This document shows positions 15,947 through 24,019 of a stretch of 64,000 nucleotides of DNA, piece after piece (the first letter of the stretch is position 1; each line of letters starts with the position of its first letter). A program made the translations under genes and the position numbers. The notes beneath the pieces were generated by a model. The model did not search any database, was not told where the DNA came from, and saw only the letters and a program-made list of their open reading frames with translations. The DNA comes from Aminivibrio sp. (GTDB taxonomy: Bacteria; Synergistota; Synergistia; Synergistales; Aminobacteriaceae). The DNA is taken from positions 1-64,000 of the forward strand of contig NZ_JAESIH010000064.1 of NCBI RefSeq assembly GCF_016756745.1, read 5' to 3'.

Positions 15947-17239
15947 ATGCCCGTGAAAACAGTTTCCTCCACCCTGACCTGCGACATTCTCGTTCTCGGC
16001 GGCGGCTCCGCCGGAGCGGCGGCGGCATGGGCCGCGTCGGCCCCGGGAATTTCGGTCGTCCTGGCGGAAAAATCGGGACGTCTCGGCGGAACGGCCACCA
16101 ACGGACTGGTGAGCACCCTCTGCGGGTGCTACTCTTCCATCGGGGAGCGGCGCAAGATCTCGGGGGGAGCCCGGGACGCCCTCGCCGGGGAACTGAAGTC
16201 CCTCGGAGGGCTGGACGAAGGTGTGAACCGGGATACCCACAGGAGCGACATCTGCGACCCTGAGCTTCTTGCCTGCGCCCTCGACAGGATGGTTCTCCGC
16301 ACGGGGACGGATCTCCGCCTTTCGACCCTCGTCACCGGGGCCTCCTTCGACGGGGAAAGGCTCCTTTCCGTTGAAACGGTCAACACCGAGTCGGGCGAAC
16401 GGACGGTCATTCTGCCCAAAATCGCTGTCGATGCAGCGGGAAAGGCCCTTCTCGCACCCTTTGCCCCCTCCGGCGCCGTTCTCTCCCCAGGCGGAGGGAA
16501 ACTCCAGGCGGGAACCATGGTCTTCCGCATGGACGGCGTGGACGGAGAAACGGCCAGGACCGTCACCAAGGACCGGATCGCTTCCCTCATGGCTGAGGCC
16601 CGTGCGAAGGGCGACATCACCCAGGAGCGGGGCAACGGCGTTCTCACAGTCCTTCCCTGCGGCACGGCCGCCATAGTGAACGCAAACTGGGTCAGGGCCG
16701 ACACCTCCATCTCCGGGGACGTCACCCGGGGACTGACGGGAGGAAGGGAGAAGGTCCTGGAAAACGCCCGGTTCTTCCGGAAATACGTTCCGGGATTTGA
16801 AAACGCCGTCCTGTCCTGCATCGCTCCCGCCCTTGGGGTCAGGGAAGCCTCGCGGACGGAATGCGCCTATACCCTGACGGAAGAGGACATCATGGAGGGT
16901 CGGCTTTTTTCCGACAGCGTCTGCGTGGGTTCCTGGCCCATGGAGTACCACGACTGGGAACGAAACAGCCTCGTCTACCGGTGGAGCGGAAAGGACTACA
17001 CCATCCCCTACCGTTCCCTCCTCCCCAGGGGAATGGACAACGTCCTCGCCGCTGGAAGGAACATCTCCGTCACTCCTGCGGCCTACGCCTCCTCCCGGGT
17101 CATGGGACAGTGCCTCGCCACCGGTCACGCAGCGGGGACGGCAGCCCGGCTCGCTCTCCGTTCCGGCGGTCTCCCCCGGGAGCTCGACCGGGATCTTCTC
17201 AGGAAAACCCTTCTGGACGAAGGAGCCGTCCTGGAATAA
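15947..17239 (+). CDS. FAD-dependent oxidoreductase (FAD_oxidored family)
   Basis: 430 residues. The N-terminal dinucleotide fold CDILVLGGGSAGAAAAWAAS is followed by an acidic ribose-binding residue in VVLAEKSGRLGGTATNG, as in PF12831 flavoproteins. The C-terminal FAD contact YRSLLPRGMDNVLAAGRNISVT is near residue 355, followed by the RVMGQCLATGHAAGTAA segment. These are soluble flavoproteins often found beside transport or hydroxy-acid catabolic genes; the substrate is unknown. It converges on a TctABC operon that may import its substrate. Start chosen for the GGAGAG site just upstream. Confidence 0.85.
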   Translation: MPVKTVSSTLTCDILVLGGGSAGAAAAWAASAPGISVVLAEKSGRLGGTATNGLVSTLCGCYSSIGERRKISGGARDALAGELKSLGGLDEGVNRDTHRSDICDPELLACALDRMVLRTGTDLRLSTLVTGASFDGERLLSVETVNTESGERTVILPKIAVDAAGKALLAPFAPSGAVLSPGGGKLQAGTMVFRMDGVDGETARTVTKDRIASLMAEARAKGDITQERGNGVLTVLPCGTAAIVNANWVRADTSISGDVTRGLTGGREKVLENARFFRKYVPGFENAVLSCIAPALGVREASRTECAYTLTEEDIMEGRLFSDSVCVGSWPMEYHDWERNSLVYRWSGKDYTIPYRSLLPRGMDNVLAAGRNISVTPAAYASSRVMGQCLATGHAAGTAARLALRSGGLPRELDRDLLRKTLLDEGAVLE

Positions 17240-17242
17240 ATC

Positions 17243-17264
17243 GGGGCCGCCCGGGAGCGGCCCC
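17243..17264. terminator. Bidirectional terminator-like hairpin between convergent genes
   Basis: GGGGCCGC/GCGGCCCC with a 6-base loop lies between the FAD oxidoreductase stop (17239) and the TctA stop (17277). The T tracts are poor on both sides. Confidence 0.5.
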
Positions 17265-17276
17265 GCGTACTTTCCG

Positions 17277-18797
17277 TCACCTGCCCGATCCGAAGACAGA
17301 AAGAAGACGGGAGGCTGCCGCGCCGACACGCTCCTTCACCGCCGGAACGGCGGCAAGGACGGAAAAAACCACCATGAGGGAAAGCACCACGCTGGAGGGA
17401 CGGCCGAACAGCTCCAGGAAAACGTTGTCTCCGGCCATTGCCATGTTCACCGCCCTCCGGAGGTTCGAGTCCATCATCTCTCCCAGCACGAGGCCGAGCA
17501 CCAGCGGTGCGGCCGGATATCCCCTGCCCCTCATCAGGAACCCCGCAAGGCCGAAGCAGAACATGAGCCCCACGTCGAACATGCTCGAGTTCACGGCGTA
17601 GGTTCCCACTACGCAGAGGACCGTCACCAGGGGCATGAGGATCCGCTTGGGGACCAGAACGATGCCCGAGAGGCGGGGAACCACCGTCATGCCCAGCACG
17701 AGCATGGCGAAACAGGCGAGAAAACCGGCGGCGAGCACCACGGAAAACAGTTCCGGCGTCCGGACGAACAGAAGGGGACCCGGCTGGAGGCCGTGGACGT
17801 AAAAAGCCGCCAGGATGACCGCCGTGACGGCATCCCCGGGAACGGCCAGAGTAAGCATGGGGATAAGGGCTCCGCCTATGCAGGCGTTGTTGGCCGCCTC
17901 GCTGGCGATGACCCCCTCAACCGCTCCCTCGCCGAAGGGCCGGGCGGGATTTTTCACCGACTTCCTGGCCTGGTCGTAGGCGATGATGGAGGCCACCGGC
18001 CCTCCCGCCCCGGGAAGGGCGCCGATGAAGGTCCCGATGACCGACGAGCGGAGCGACAAGGGCAGGTACCGGATCATTTCCCGGAAGGAATACCGCATTC
18101 TGCCCGCCTGTGCGGCGATGGCGTTCATGGTCCCCCGGGCGACCTGGTCGAGGACCTCGGCAAAACCGAAAAGACCGATGAGGGCGGCGATAAGGGGGAT
18201 GCCTCCCTGCAGCTCGGTCAGGCCGAAGGAATACCGGGGCGCACCGGAAAAGGGGTCGATGCCCACCATGCTCAGCAGCAGTCCCAGAAGAGCGCAGATG
18301 CCTCCCTTGAGGTAATTCTTCGCCGTCAGCGTCCCGATGGTGGTGAGGCCGAAAAGGGCCAGGAGAAAATAGTCCATGGCCGTGAAGGAGAGGGCGAAGT
18401 CCGTTACGGGGCGGGCGACAAACATGAGCACCAGGAAACCGAATACGCTCCCCACAAAGGAATGGAACGTGGCCGCCCACAGGGCCAGGGCCGCCTCCCC
18501 TTTCCTCGCCATGGGATAGCCGTCGAGGGTGGTAACCACCGAGGAGGGGGCTCCGGGGATATTGATCAGGATGGCGGAAACAGCACCGGCGTAGACCCCC
18601 GACACGAACACCCCGAGAATGACGGCAAGGGCGTTTTTCACCGTCCAGGTAAAGGTTATGGAGACCAGCAGCGCCGTGGCCATGGTGACGGATAGCCCGG
18701 GAATGGCGCCTACGAACAGTCCGGCGAAGGCCCCGGCAAAAACCAGCATCACGAAGGTGAAGTCCACCTGGGAAATCACGGAGAGGAGGATGTCCAT
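17277..18797 (-). CDS. tctA: Tripartite tricarboxylate transporter, TctA (set 2)
   Basis: 506-residue PF01970 permease, the large membrane subunit of a second TTT system. Signature segments include GAFAGLFVGAIPGLSVTMATALL at the start, GALPGAGGPVASIIAYDQ near residue 265 and LTLAVPGDAVTAVILAAFYVHG near 322. Note PGDAVTA where set 1 has PGSSSAA, so the two transporters probably differ in substrate. About 12 transmembrane segments. It is the last gene of the leftward tctC-tctB-tctA operon and faces a convergent FAD oxidoreductase. Confidence 0.94.
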   Translation of the reverse strand: MDILLSVISQVDFTFVMLVFAGAFAGLFVGAIPGLSVTMATALLVSITFTWTVKNALAVILGVFVSGVYAGAVSAILINIPGAPSSVVTTLDGYPMARKGEAALALWAATFHSFVGSVFGFLVLMFVARPVTDFALSFTAMDYFLLALFGLTTIGTLTAKNYLKGGICALLGLLLSMVGIDPFSGAPRYSFGLTELQGGIPLIAALIGLFGFAEVLDQVARGTMNAIAAQAGRMRYSFREMIRYLPLSLRSSVIGTFIGALPGAGGPVASIIAYDQARKSVKNPARPFGEGAVEGVIASEAANNACIGGALIPMLTLAVPGDAVTAVILAAFYVHGLQPGPLLFVRTPELFSVVLAAGFLACFAMLVLGMTVVPRLSGIVLVPKRILMPLVTVLCVVGTYAVNSSMFDVGLMFCFGLAGFLMRGRGYPAAPLVLGLVLGEMMDSNLRRAVNMAMAGDNVFLELFGRPSSVVLSLMVVFSVLAAVPAVKERVGAAASRLLSVFGSGR

Positions 18798-18809
18798 TTT
18801 CCCGGCCTC

Positions 18810-19274
18810 CTAGGGAAGGAGCACGTTCAGCCCGTGGCGGAACAGCAGGTAGATCACCGCCGGGGAAACGAGGGACAGGGCGGCCACAGCCCCCGGTCGC
18901 CGTTCCCCGACCAGCAGGCAGAAGAGGGCGAGGAATACGGCGCTCGCCGGCAGAAAGCCCGCCCGGGGCAGCGCCTGCGCATAGAGAAGGCACAGGAGAA
19001 AGGCCAGGGATGCCCTCACGGCGGAAACAGGAGCTCCCCCGTTCCGGGAAGGGCCTTCATCCCCGGCGCGGATCCTGAGGACGGCCTGGCCGATGAGCGC
19101 AAAAGAGAGCAGGGCAAGCCCCCCTGAAAGAATCAGGGGGAAGAGGGCTGGTGAAAGACTCCACTGTCCGCCATCGTGGACGGCAAAACCCTGCAGGCCG
19201 AAAACGGCGGCCACGGCGAGAAAAAAGACCCCGTGCCGGATATTTCCGGCCCAGGGAGAGCGGGCATTCGTCAT
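18810..19274 (-). CDS. tctB: Tripartite tricarboxylate transporter, TctB (set 2)
   Basis: 154-residue small inner-membrane subunit with four hydrophobic helices, including GVFFLAVAAVFGLQGF near the start and ALSLVSPAVIYLLFRHGLNV at the C-terminus, which matches the usual end of PF07331 proteins. It partners the TctA encoded 12 bp downstream. The variable loop around residues 70-85 is charged and cytoplasmic. Position, size and hydropathy support the call more than residue identity, because TctB sequences are poorly conserved. Confidence 0.85.
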   Translation of the reverse strand: MTNARSPWAGNIRHGVFFLAVAAVFGLQGFAVHDGGQWSLSPALFPLILSGGLALLSFALIGQAVLRIRAGDEGPSRNGGAPVSAVRASLAFLLCLLYAQALPRAGFLPASAVFLALFCLLVGERRPGAVAALSLVSPAVIYLLFRHGLNVLLP

Positions 19275-19343
19275 CTTTTTCTTCTTCCTTTCATGGAACA
19301 GGGGCCCCTCCTTCCGAAGGGACCCCGAAGCGAACCTTTGACG

Positions 19344-20372
19344 CTACGGCCTGGGGATGCCGAACTCCGCAGGGCTCTTCTTCGCCACCCCGGCATCCTG
19401 GAGCACCCACCCGACCACGGAAGCCCACTTATCCCAGTAGGAGAGCATGTCCTTTCCCCTCACCGAGTCGAGCCCCACGTACCAGTTGTTCTCAAGGAAC
19501 TCCTTCCACTTCGGGTCTGCCACGGCCTTCGACGCCGCTTCGGCGATCATGGCCGTCACGTCTTCCGGCGTCCCCTTCTTCACCATGAGGCAGTTGGGGT
19601 AATCCAGGGGCAGGAAGGATTCCATCTCCGGGATGGCCTCGGTGATGGGCGGAAGGTCGGGCAGGTAGGCACTCTTCTTTCTGTCGAAGACGGCCAGGGC
19701 CCGGAGCTTCCCGGAGGCGATATAATCCTTCACGGTCCCGATGTTGGGGGACGTGAAGTCCACCTGTCCCCCAAGCACCGCCAGGAGGGCATTATTGCCG
19801 CCGCCAAAGGGGGTGGCGGAAAAGTCAAGGTCGCCCTTCTGCATCATCAGAAGTGCCTGGACGTGGCCGCTTGCCCCGGCGCCGCTGTAGGAAAACCGCA
19901 CCTTGCCGGGCCGGGCCCGGATGTCTTTCACCAAGTCCGCGAGGGTCTGGTAGGGAGACTCGGGGGCCACGGCGATGATCTTCTCGGAATGGCAGAGCAG
20001 CATGATGGGCTCGAAATCGTGAAACGAAAGCTTGCTCACGCCCATGATGCGGAACGTGGCCGGAGTCTCTGCGGAGAAGACGATGGTGTAGCCGTCGGCA
20101 GGCCTGGCGTAGGCATACTCGGTGCCTATGGCTCCCGAAGCTCCCGGGCGGTTGAGGATCACTACGGGAACTCCCAGGTACTTCTCGAACAGCGGGGCGA
20201 ACACCCTGGCGGCTACGTCGGTCACGCCGCCCGCACCCCAGGGCACCACAAGGGTCACGCCTTTGGAGGGATACCCGTCCGCAAAGGCAGCCGGGGCAAG
20301 GAGGACAGACAGAACCAGGCAGGCAAGAACAGCACGTTTCCATTGTTTCAGCATCACACCACGTCCCTTCAT
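19344..20372 (-). CDS. tctC: TTT-family periplasmic substrate-binding protein TctC (set 2)
   Basis: 342 residues from the preferred ATG at 20372, which has AGGA six to seven bases upstream; a later ATG at 20354 is possible and the frame extends further upstream without support. The signal peptide core is AVLACLVLSVLLAPAAFA. The mature Bug-type domain begins YPSKGVTLVVPWGAGGVTD and has the typical RPADGYTIVFS segment. It binds a carboxylate for the TctAB pair downstream. First gene of its operon, behind a recognisable promoter. Confidence 0.9.
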   Translation of the reverse strand: MKGRGVMLKQWKRAVLACLVLSVLLAPAAFADGYPSKGVTLVVPWGAGGVTDVAARVFAPLFEKYLGVPVVILNRPGASGAIGTEYAYARPADGYTIVFSAETPATFRIMGVSKLSFHDFEPIMLLCHSEKIIAVAPESPYQTLADLVKDIRARPGKVRFSYSGAGASGHVQALLMMQKGDLDFSATPFGGGNNALLAVLGGQVDFTSPNIGTVKDYIASGKLRALAVFDRKKSAYLPDLPPITEAIPEMESFLPLDYPNCLMVKKGTPEDVTAMIAEAASKAVADPKWKEFLENNWYVGLDSVRGKDMLSYWDKWASVVGWVLQDAGVAKKSPAEFGIPRP

Positions 20373-20481
20373 TGTATTCCTGTCAAACATCCGGCAAACT
20401 TCTCCCCGCCCGCTCAGATGATTCCGCCGGACCCCGGCGAACAGGGAAGATTCAGACTTCCGGGCCGGGAGAATAGAGGAG

Positions 20482-20509
20482 ATTATACCATCCATTGACC
20501 CCTTTGCAA
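20482..20509 (-). promoter_or_regulatory. Promoter of the second TctCBA operon
   Basis: Minus-strand TTGCAA (20504-20509), 16-base spacer, TATAAT (20482-20487), about 110 bases upstream of tctC. AT-rich DNA with two TGTAAA words lies further upstream (20580-20615). The 20510-20690 stretch holds no gene. Confidence 0.65.
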
Positions 20510-20691
20510 ATGCGCCCTGGTAAAGGGTCTGGGCATGAAAGCCGTGAACTTTTCATACAAAACGCATGACAATAAAATGAACACATCTTTACATTTTTTA
20601 CACCATCCCTGAAAAGTTCCCTGTGCCGCCACGACATGGCGAACCGGAAATGCGCCATGGCCGGTCGGCGAACCCCGCCCCAAATAAAATC

Positions 20692-20713
20692 ACTCCTTTT
20701 TTCAAAAGGGAGT
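20692..20713 (-). terminator. Rho-independent terminator overlapping the thioesterase stop
   Basis: Minus-strand ACTCCCTTTTGAAAAAAGGAGT hairpin followed by the T-rich GATTTTATTT. Confidence 0.7.
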
Positions 20714-21442
20714 CTTTTTCCACAGGGTGAGGAACCGGGCCTTCTCGTCTCCCTCGGGGCCGACGATGGAATGAATGTAGGACATTTCCGCTTCTGATGA
20801 TTCATGCCGGGCAGTCCGGACCAGGATGTTCCCCCGACCCTCCGTTGGCCGGAGGTATTCGGCGTCAACCCGCACGAGGGAACAGTCTTTCGCGGTCTCC
20901 TCGGGCACCGCCTCGGCGGCCCAGGAAAAGTAGACCGCGTTGTTCACGTGGTTGTTTCGGTCCAGGTCCCACCGGCGGACGGAAAAGGGGCGCTCGTCCT
21001 CCCAGTCTTCCGTGGAAGGCAGATCCGGAAATTCCACCGTCACCGGGCGGCTCTCCTCCACGTAGCGGGGGGTGGTGTGGCGGTCAAGCCTGAGAGGGCG
21101 CCCCCGCTCCAGGTCGATGAGGATCCAGCTCGTTTCCGCCGAGGCCACCGGTCCTTTTTCATCGGTCACCGAAAAGGCCCGGAGGGAATGGAGATTTCTC
21201 CGGGGTTCGTGCCAGGTCTTCACCGTAAGGGTGCTTCCGTACTCCGGGTACCGCTCCACGGTGACCCGGTACCTTCGCATAACCCAGCTCACTCCCTTCG
21301 GGAGCAGGTCCGACACGGTCATGGCCATGCGGTGGGTGTCTCGGTCCGCCATGTCCTGGAGGATGTCGAGCAGCACCGGGAGCTTCATGCGGCCGTCGGG
21401 GCCTATGCCGGCGTAAGGAATGGAATAGGACGCTTCGAACAT
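20702..21442 (-). CDS. Acyl-ACP thioesterase
   Basis: 246 residues with the double hot-dog arrangement of PF01643 acyl-ACP thioesterases. The first domain contains YAGIGPDGRMKLPVLLDILQ near the start. The second contains RRWDLDRNNHVNNAVYFSW near residue 157; the Asn-His pair of the NNHVNN motif is the expected catalytic element. It should release free fatty acids from acyl carrier protein in the cytosol. It is downstream of a 67-residue ORF and a ferritin-like gene on the same strand, but there is no obvious functional link. A terminator overlaps its stop codon. Confidence 0.9.
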   Translation of the reverse strand: MFEASYSIPYAGIGPDGRMKLPVLLDILQDMADRDTHRMAMTVSDLLPKGVSWVMRRYRVTVERYPEYGSTLTVKTWHEPRRNLHSLRAFSVTDEKGPVASAETSWILIDLERGRPLRLDRHTTPRYVEESRPVTVEFPDLPSTEDWEDERPFSVRRWDLDRNNHVNNAVYFSWAAEAVPEETAKDCSLVRVDAEYLRPTEGRGNILVRTARHESSEAEMSYIHSIVGPEGDEKARFLTLWKKTPF

Positions 21443-21468
21443 GGGATCATCTCTTTCCGCTGAGAGTG

Positions 21469-21672
21469 TTATTCGATATCTTTGAGGTTTCCGTCGTCAA
21501 AGGTATGGTACCCCGGCCGGCTCATGGTCTTCGCGACCCTGGCCTCGGGGTTGAGGAACGGCATGGCGAGCCTGGGGTTCTTCTTTCCGGTGCGGCCCCT
21601 GATGAGCAGCCTGTAGAGGTTTCCCTGGGCAAAAGTTTGCGCGAACCGGGAATCCTTCACTTCCGCCTTCAC
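21469..21672 (-). CDS. Small hypothetical protein
   Basis: 67 residues from GTG at 21672, with GGGGAGGA four bases upstream. Basic and soluble; it ends YHTFDDGNLKDIE. Not recognised. It sits between the ferritin-like gene and the thioesterase on the same strand with 26-33 bp gaps, which makes translation plausible. An alternative is a non-functional frame, but composition and ribosome site favour a real gene. Confidence 0.5.
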   Translation of the reverse strand: MKAEVKDSRFAQTFAQGNLYRLLIRGRTGKKNPRLAMPFLNPEARVAKTMSRPGYHTFDDGNLKDIE

Positions 21673-21705
21673 GGAATCCTCCCCGAACCGGAAGGCCGCC
21701 CCGGG

Positions 21706-22188
21706 CTAGACCTCTCCCTTTCGCTCCCGCCACCTCTGGAGGGCATCGGTGAGAGACTGGAAATGGCCGATCTCCTCCCTGATCAGGAGATCCACCGCCT
21801 CGACGTCCATTTTCTGCGCCAGGGTATCCTTCACCGCCGTGTAGAAAAAGACGGAGTTCTTTTCCACAGTGATGGCCTTTTCAAGGATGTCGCCGTAGGT
21901 GTCCCGTTTCTCCATCTCCGCTTCCGGGGTGAAGATACGGTCCCCTGTCAGCATCCGGAGATAGTCGTCCTTTTCCTCCGTCATCTCTCCGGGTTCGGCG
22001 GAGGGCAGACCGTCCTGGATTTTCCGGAAGCGCAGGGCATGAACCTGTTCCATGGACGCCAGTCCCGAGAGCAGTTTTTCCCCTTCCCCCGAAAACCGGG
22101 TGGCCGCTTCGGAATAAAACCGGGCTCCCTTCTCCTCCAGGAGGATAGCCGCGCCGAATACGTCAGCCGATGAAAGCGCAACGCTCAT
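21706..22188 (-). CDS. Ferritin-like (rubrerythrin-type) diiron protein
   Basis: 160 residues forming a predicted four-helix bundle with two ExxH-type half-sites. The first is ILLEEKGARFYSEAA (residue 15) with MEQVHALRF (46). The second is ITVEKNSVFFYTAV (106) with LIREEIGHFQSL (136). These are the carboxylate and histidine ligands of a rubrerythrin-like diiron centre. There is no C-terminal rubredoxin domain. The likely role is peroxide or oxygen detoxification, or iron handling, in the cytosol of an anaerobe. It is transcribed divergently from the LysM/M23 gene. Confidence 0.85.
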   Translation of the reverse strand: MSVALSSADVFGAAILLEEKGARFYSEAATRFSGEGEKLLSGLASMEQVHALRFRKIQDGLPSAEPGEMTEEKDDYLRMLTGDRIFTPEAEMEKRDTYGDILEKAITVEKNSVFFYTAVKDTLAQKMDVEAVDLLIREEIGHFQSLTDALQRWRERKGEV

Positions 22189-22288
22189 GTCATTCTCCCC
22201 TTTCGTTTCTCTCGTTCCTTTCCCGGTTTTTCACCGGAAAACACTACGGTACGTACGAACATTATACCCGTACCCTCTTCGGGGAAGC

Positions 22289-22294
22289 TATAAT
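22289..22294 (+). promoter_or_regulatory. -10 element upstream of the LysM/M23 gene
   Basis: TATAAT about 27 bases before the ATG at 22321; no good -35 box is seen. Confidence 0.4.
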
Positions 22295-22320
22295 GGAAAA
22301 AACACAGCGGAGGATACGGC

Positions 22321-23336
22321 ATGAAACTCTTTCTTCTCGTCATGATATTGCTGTCCGCTCCCGGGGCGGAGGGCGCGGAACAGCCCTTTTTTGTCCATGA
22401 GGCAGCACCGGGTGAAACCCTTGCGGCCATCGCGGGCCGGTACGGCGCCTTGCCGGGGGACATCGCCTCGGCCAACGGACTGGCCGGGGAGGAAAAACTG
22501 CCTCCCCCCGGAACGGTCATGCTCATTCCAGGATCGCCGGAGTACGTGCTCACCACCCTCTACGAGGCAAAGCGGAGGGGTCTCGGCGGCCGGCCAAAAC
22601 CCCGATACGGCGGTGAATTCCTTGCCTCCCCGGCACTCACCCCTTCCGGGGGGCAGGCAATAGACCTGAAGGTTCCTCCCCCCGCTGAAGAAAAGAGGAC
22701 AGAAACCGCGGCGAAAACCGGGGAAGCGGCAGGCGAGGGAACCCGGGAGGGGAAATATAGGGGAAATATACGGTCACGTCAGGGGACACCCTCTACCGGA
22801 TCGCGAAAAACGCGGGCATTCCCCTTGCACGCCTTATGGAAGCAAACGGCCTGAACGAAGACTCCGTCATCCGGGCCGGGGACGTTCTGGCCCTTCCGCG
22901 GGCAAAGACCCCGGCGGAAAACTCCGGGCAGACCAGACAGAAGGAGGCCGCTCCTCCCTCTGCGGCGCAAACCGGCTTCCATCCCCTATGGCCCCTCCGC
23001 ACCGAGGCAGCGGGGAAGAGAACCGCCCGGGGATCCGGCCTTTTCGAGGCCGCGGCTCCGGGAACGGCGGTCTATGCTCCCGCCTCGGGGACGGTCCTCC
23101 ACAGCGGCTGGATGAAGGAATACGGCAACGCCGTCTTCATCCGCCACGGCGACGAATTTGCCACTTTCTGCGGCGGCCTGGGGATTTTCTACGTGATCCC
23201 CGGGCAGTCCGTAACACCGGAGACAAAGATAGGGCTTGTGGGGGAGGGTGCCGATCCGGGGCTGACGTTCCACCTGCTCCGGAAAGGGAAAACGGTGGAC
23301 CCGGCCCCCTTTCTGGTCACACCAACAGGGAAGTAA
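22321..23336 (+). pseudogene. LysM-LysM-M23 (LytM/EnvC-like) protein disrupted by frameshift
   Basis: Frame 1 (from ATG 22321, GGAGG site) encodes a signal peptide (LFLLVMILLSAPGAEG) and one LysM domain (VHEAAPGETLAAIAGRYGAL). Frame 3 encodes a second LysM (KYTVTSGDTLYRIAKNAGI, before position 22836) and an M23-like domain ending near 23336. The frames are separated by an exact 11-bp tandem duplication at 22749-22770. Removing one copy restores a continuous protein of 334 residues. The M23 part lacks the HxGxD and HxH zinc ligands (LTFHLLRK replaces HLHFE), so the ancestor was probably an EnvC-like activator rather than an active endopeptidase. It may be a recent mutation, a phase switch or a sequencing artefact. 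Confidence 0.85.
22749..22770 (+). repeat. Exact 11-bp tandem duplication causing the frameshift
   Basis: GGGGAAATATA at 22749-22759 is repeated exactly at 22760-22770. The duplication adds 11 bases, shifting the frame between the two LysM domains. Confidence 0.97.
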
Positions 23337-23514
23337 CCGGGCGGGAGCGGGCGGCCCCCCTCCTCCAATATCCTTTTCCTGACCTGACCTGACCCGGCCG
23401 GCTTCCTTCAGACCCTGCCTTGCGGCAGACACCCTTGCCTTGAGCTGACACCTGCTGCGCCTTCAGTGTTCCGGACTTAGGGCCTATAGATATGAACCAT
23501 GCCGGGCGCACCAG

Positions 23515-23542
23515 AAAAAAACCCCCGGCTTCCGCCGGGGGT
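23515..23542 (-). terminator. Terminator of the hydrogenase operon
   Basis: ACCCCCGGC/GCCGGGGGT hairpin with a short loop, followed on the minus strand by seven T residues, 13 bases past the protease stop. Confidence 0.85.
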
Positions 23543-23554
23543 ATGAACCGCCTG

Positions 23555-24019
23555 TCATTTCGATTTTCCGGCCCTCATCCATTCTTCGAAAGCGGCAAGG
23601 GCGCTGTTCATCCGTTCATTGCATTCGGCGGTAAGCCCTTCGCCGAAATCGAAGGATTCCCCCTCCACGCTGACGAGCACCGACCGGGGCACTTTTCCTC
23701 CTATCCTGGCCGCAAGGGCGAGAATCCACTCCGGGCCGACCGAGTGGATGTTGAGTCCCTCGAAGGCCGGGTCGGGGGAAATCTCCCGGATGTCGTATCC
23801 CTTCCCGCTCCCTGTACCGGGCACCCGGGCATCGGCGAAGACCAGCAGGTCATACTGCCCGAACTCCTCCGCCATCTCGGGCAGGAGCTGGTGCTCCAGC
23901 CGGACCTCCGCCTCTCCGCCAAGGGAGACGATCATCTCCGCTGCGGCCGGGGCGAGAAGATGCCCCACACCGTCGTCGGTCCGGAAGGGGTTGCCGCAGC
24001 CGCAGACGAGAGCCCTCAC
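23555..24019 (-). CDS. Hydrogenase maturation endopeptidase (HycI/HoxW type)
   Basis: 154 residues from GTG at 24019, which overlaps the large-subunit stop (GTGA) and follows AAAGGA. The family signature RALVCGCGNPFRTDDGVGHLL is at the N-terminus, with the nickel-sensing Asp of DDGVG and a second acidic motif LLVFADAR near residue 72. This protease trims the C-terminal tail of the [NiFe] large subunit after nickel insertion. Its substrate is the immediately upstream gene, whose product has a processable tail after DPCLSCSTH. An upstream frame to 24127 is a shadow of the large subunit. Confidence 0.88.
   Translation of the reverse strand: MRALVCGCGNPFRTDDGVGHLLAPAAAEMIVSLGGEAEVRLEHQLLPEMAEEFGQYDLLVFADARVPGTGSGKGYDIREISPDPAFEGLNIHSVGPEWILALAARIGGKVPRSVLVSVEGESFDFGEGLTAECNERMNSALAAFEEWMRAGKSK

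Noticed and set aside
23370-23400. Short CTGAC tandem (three copies)
   Set aside because: Only 5-6 bp units in an intergenic tail with no functional context.
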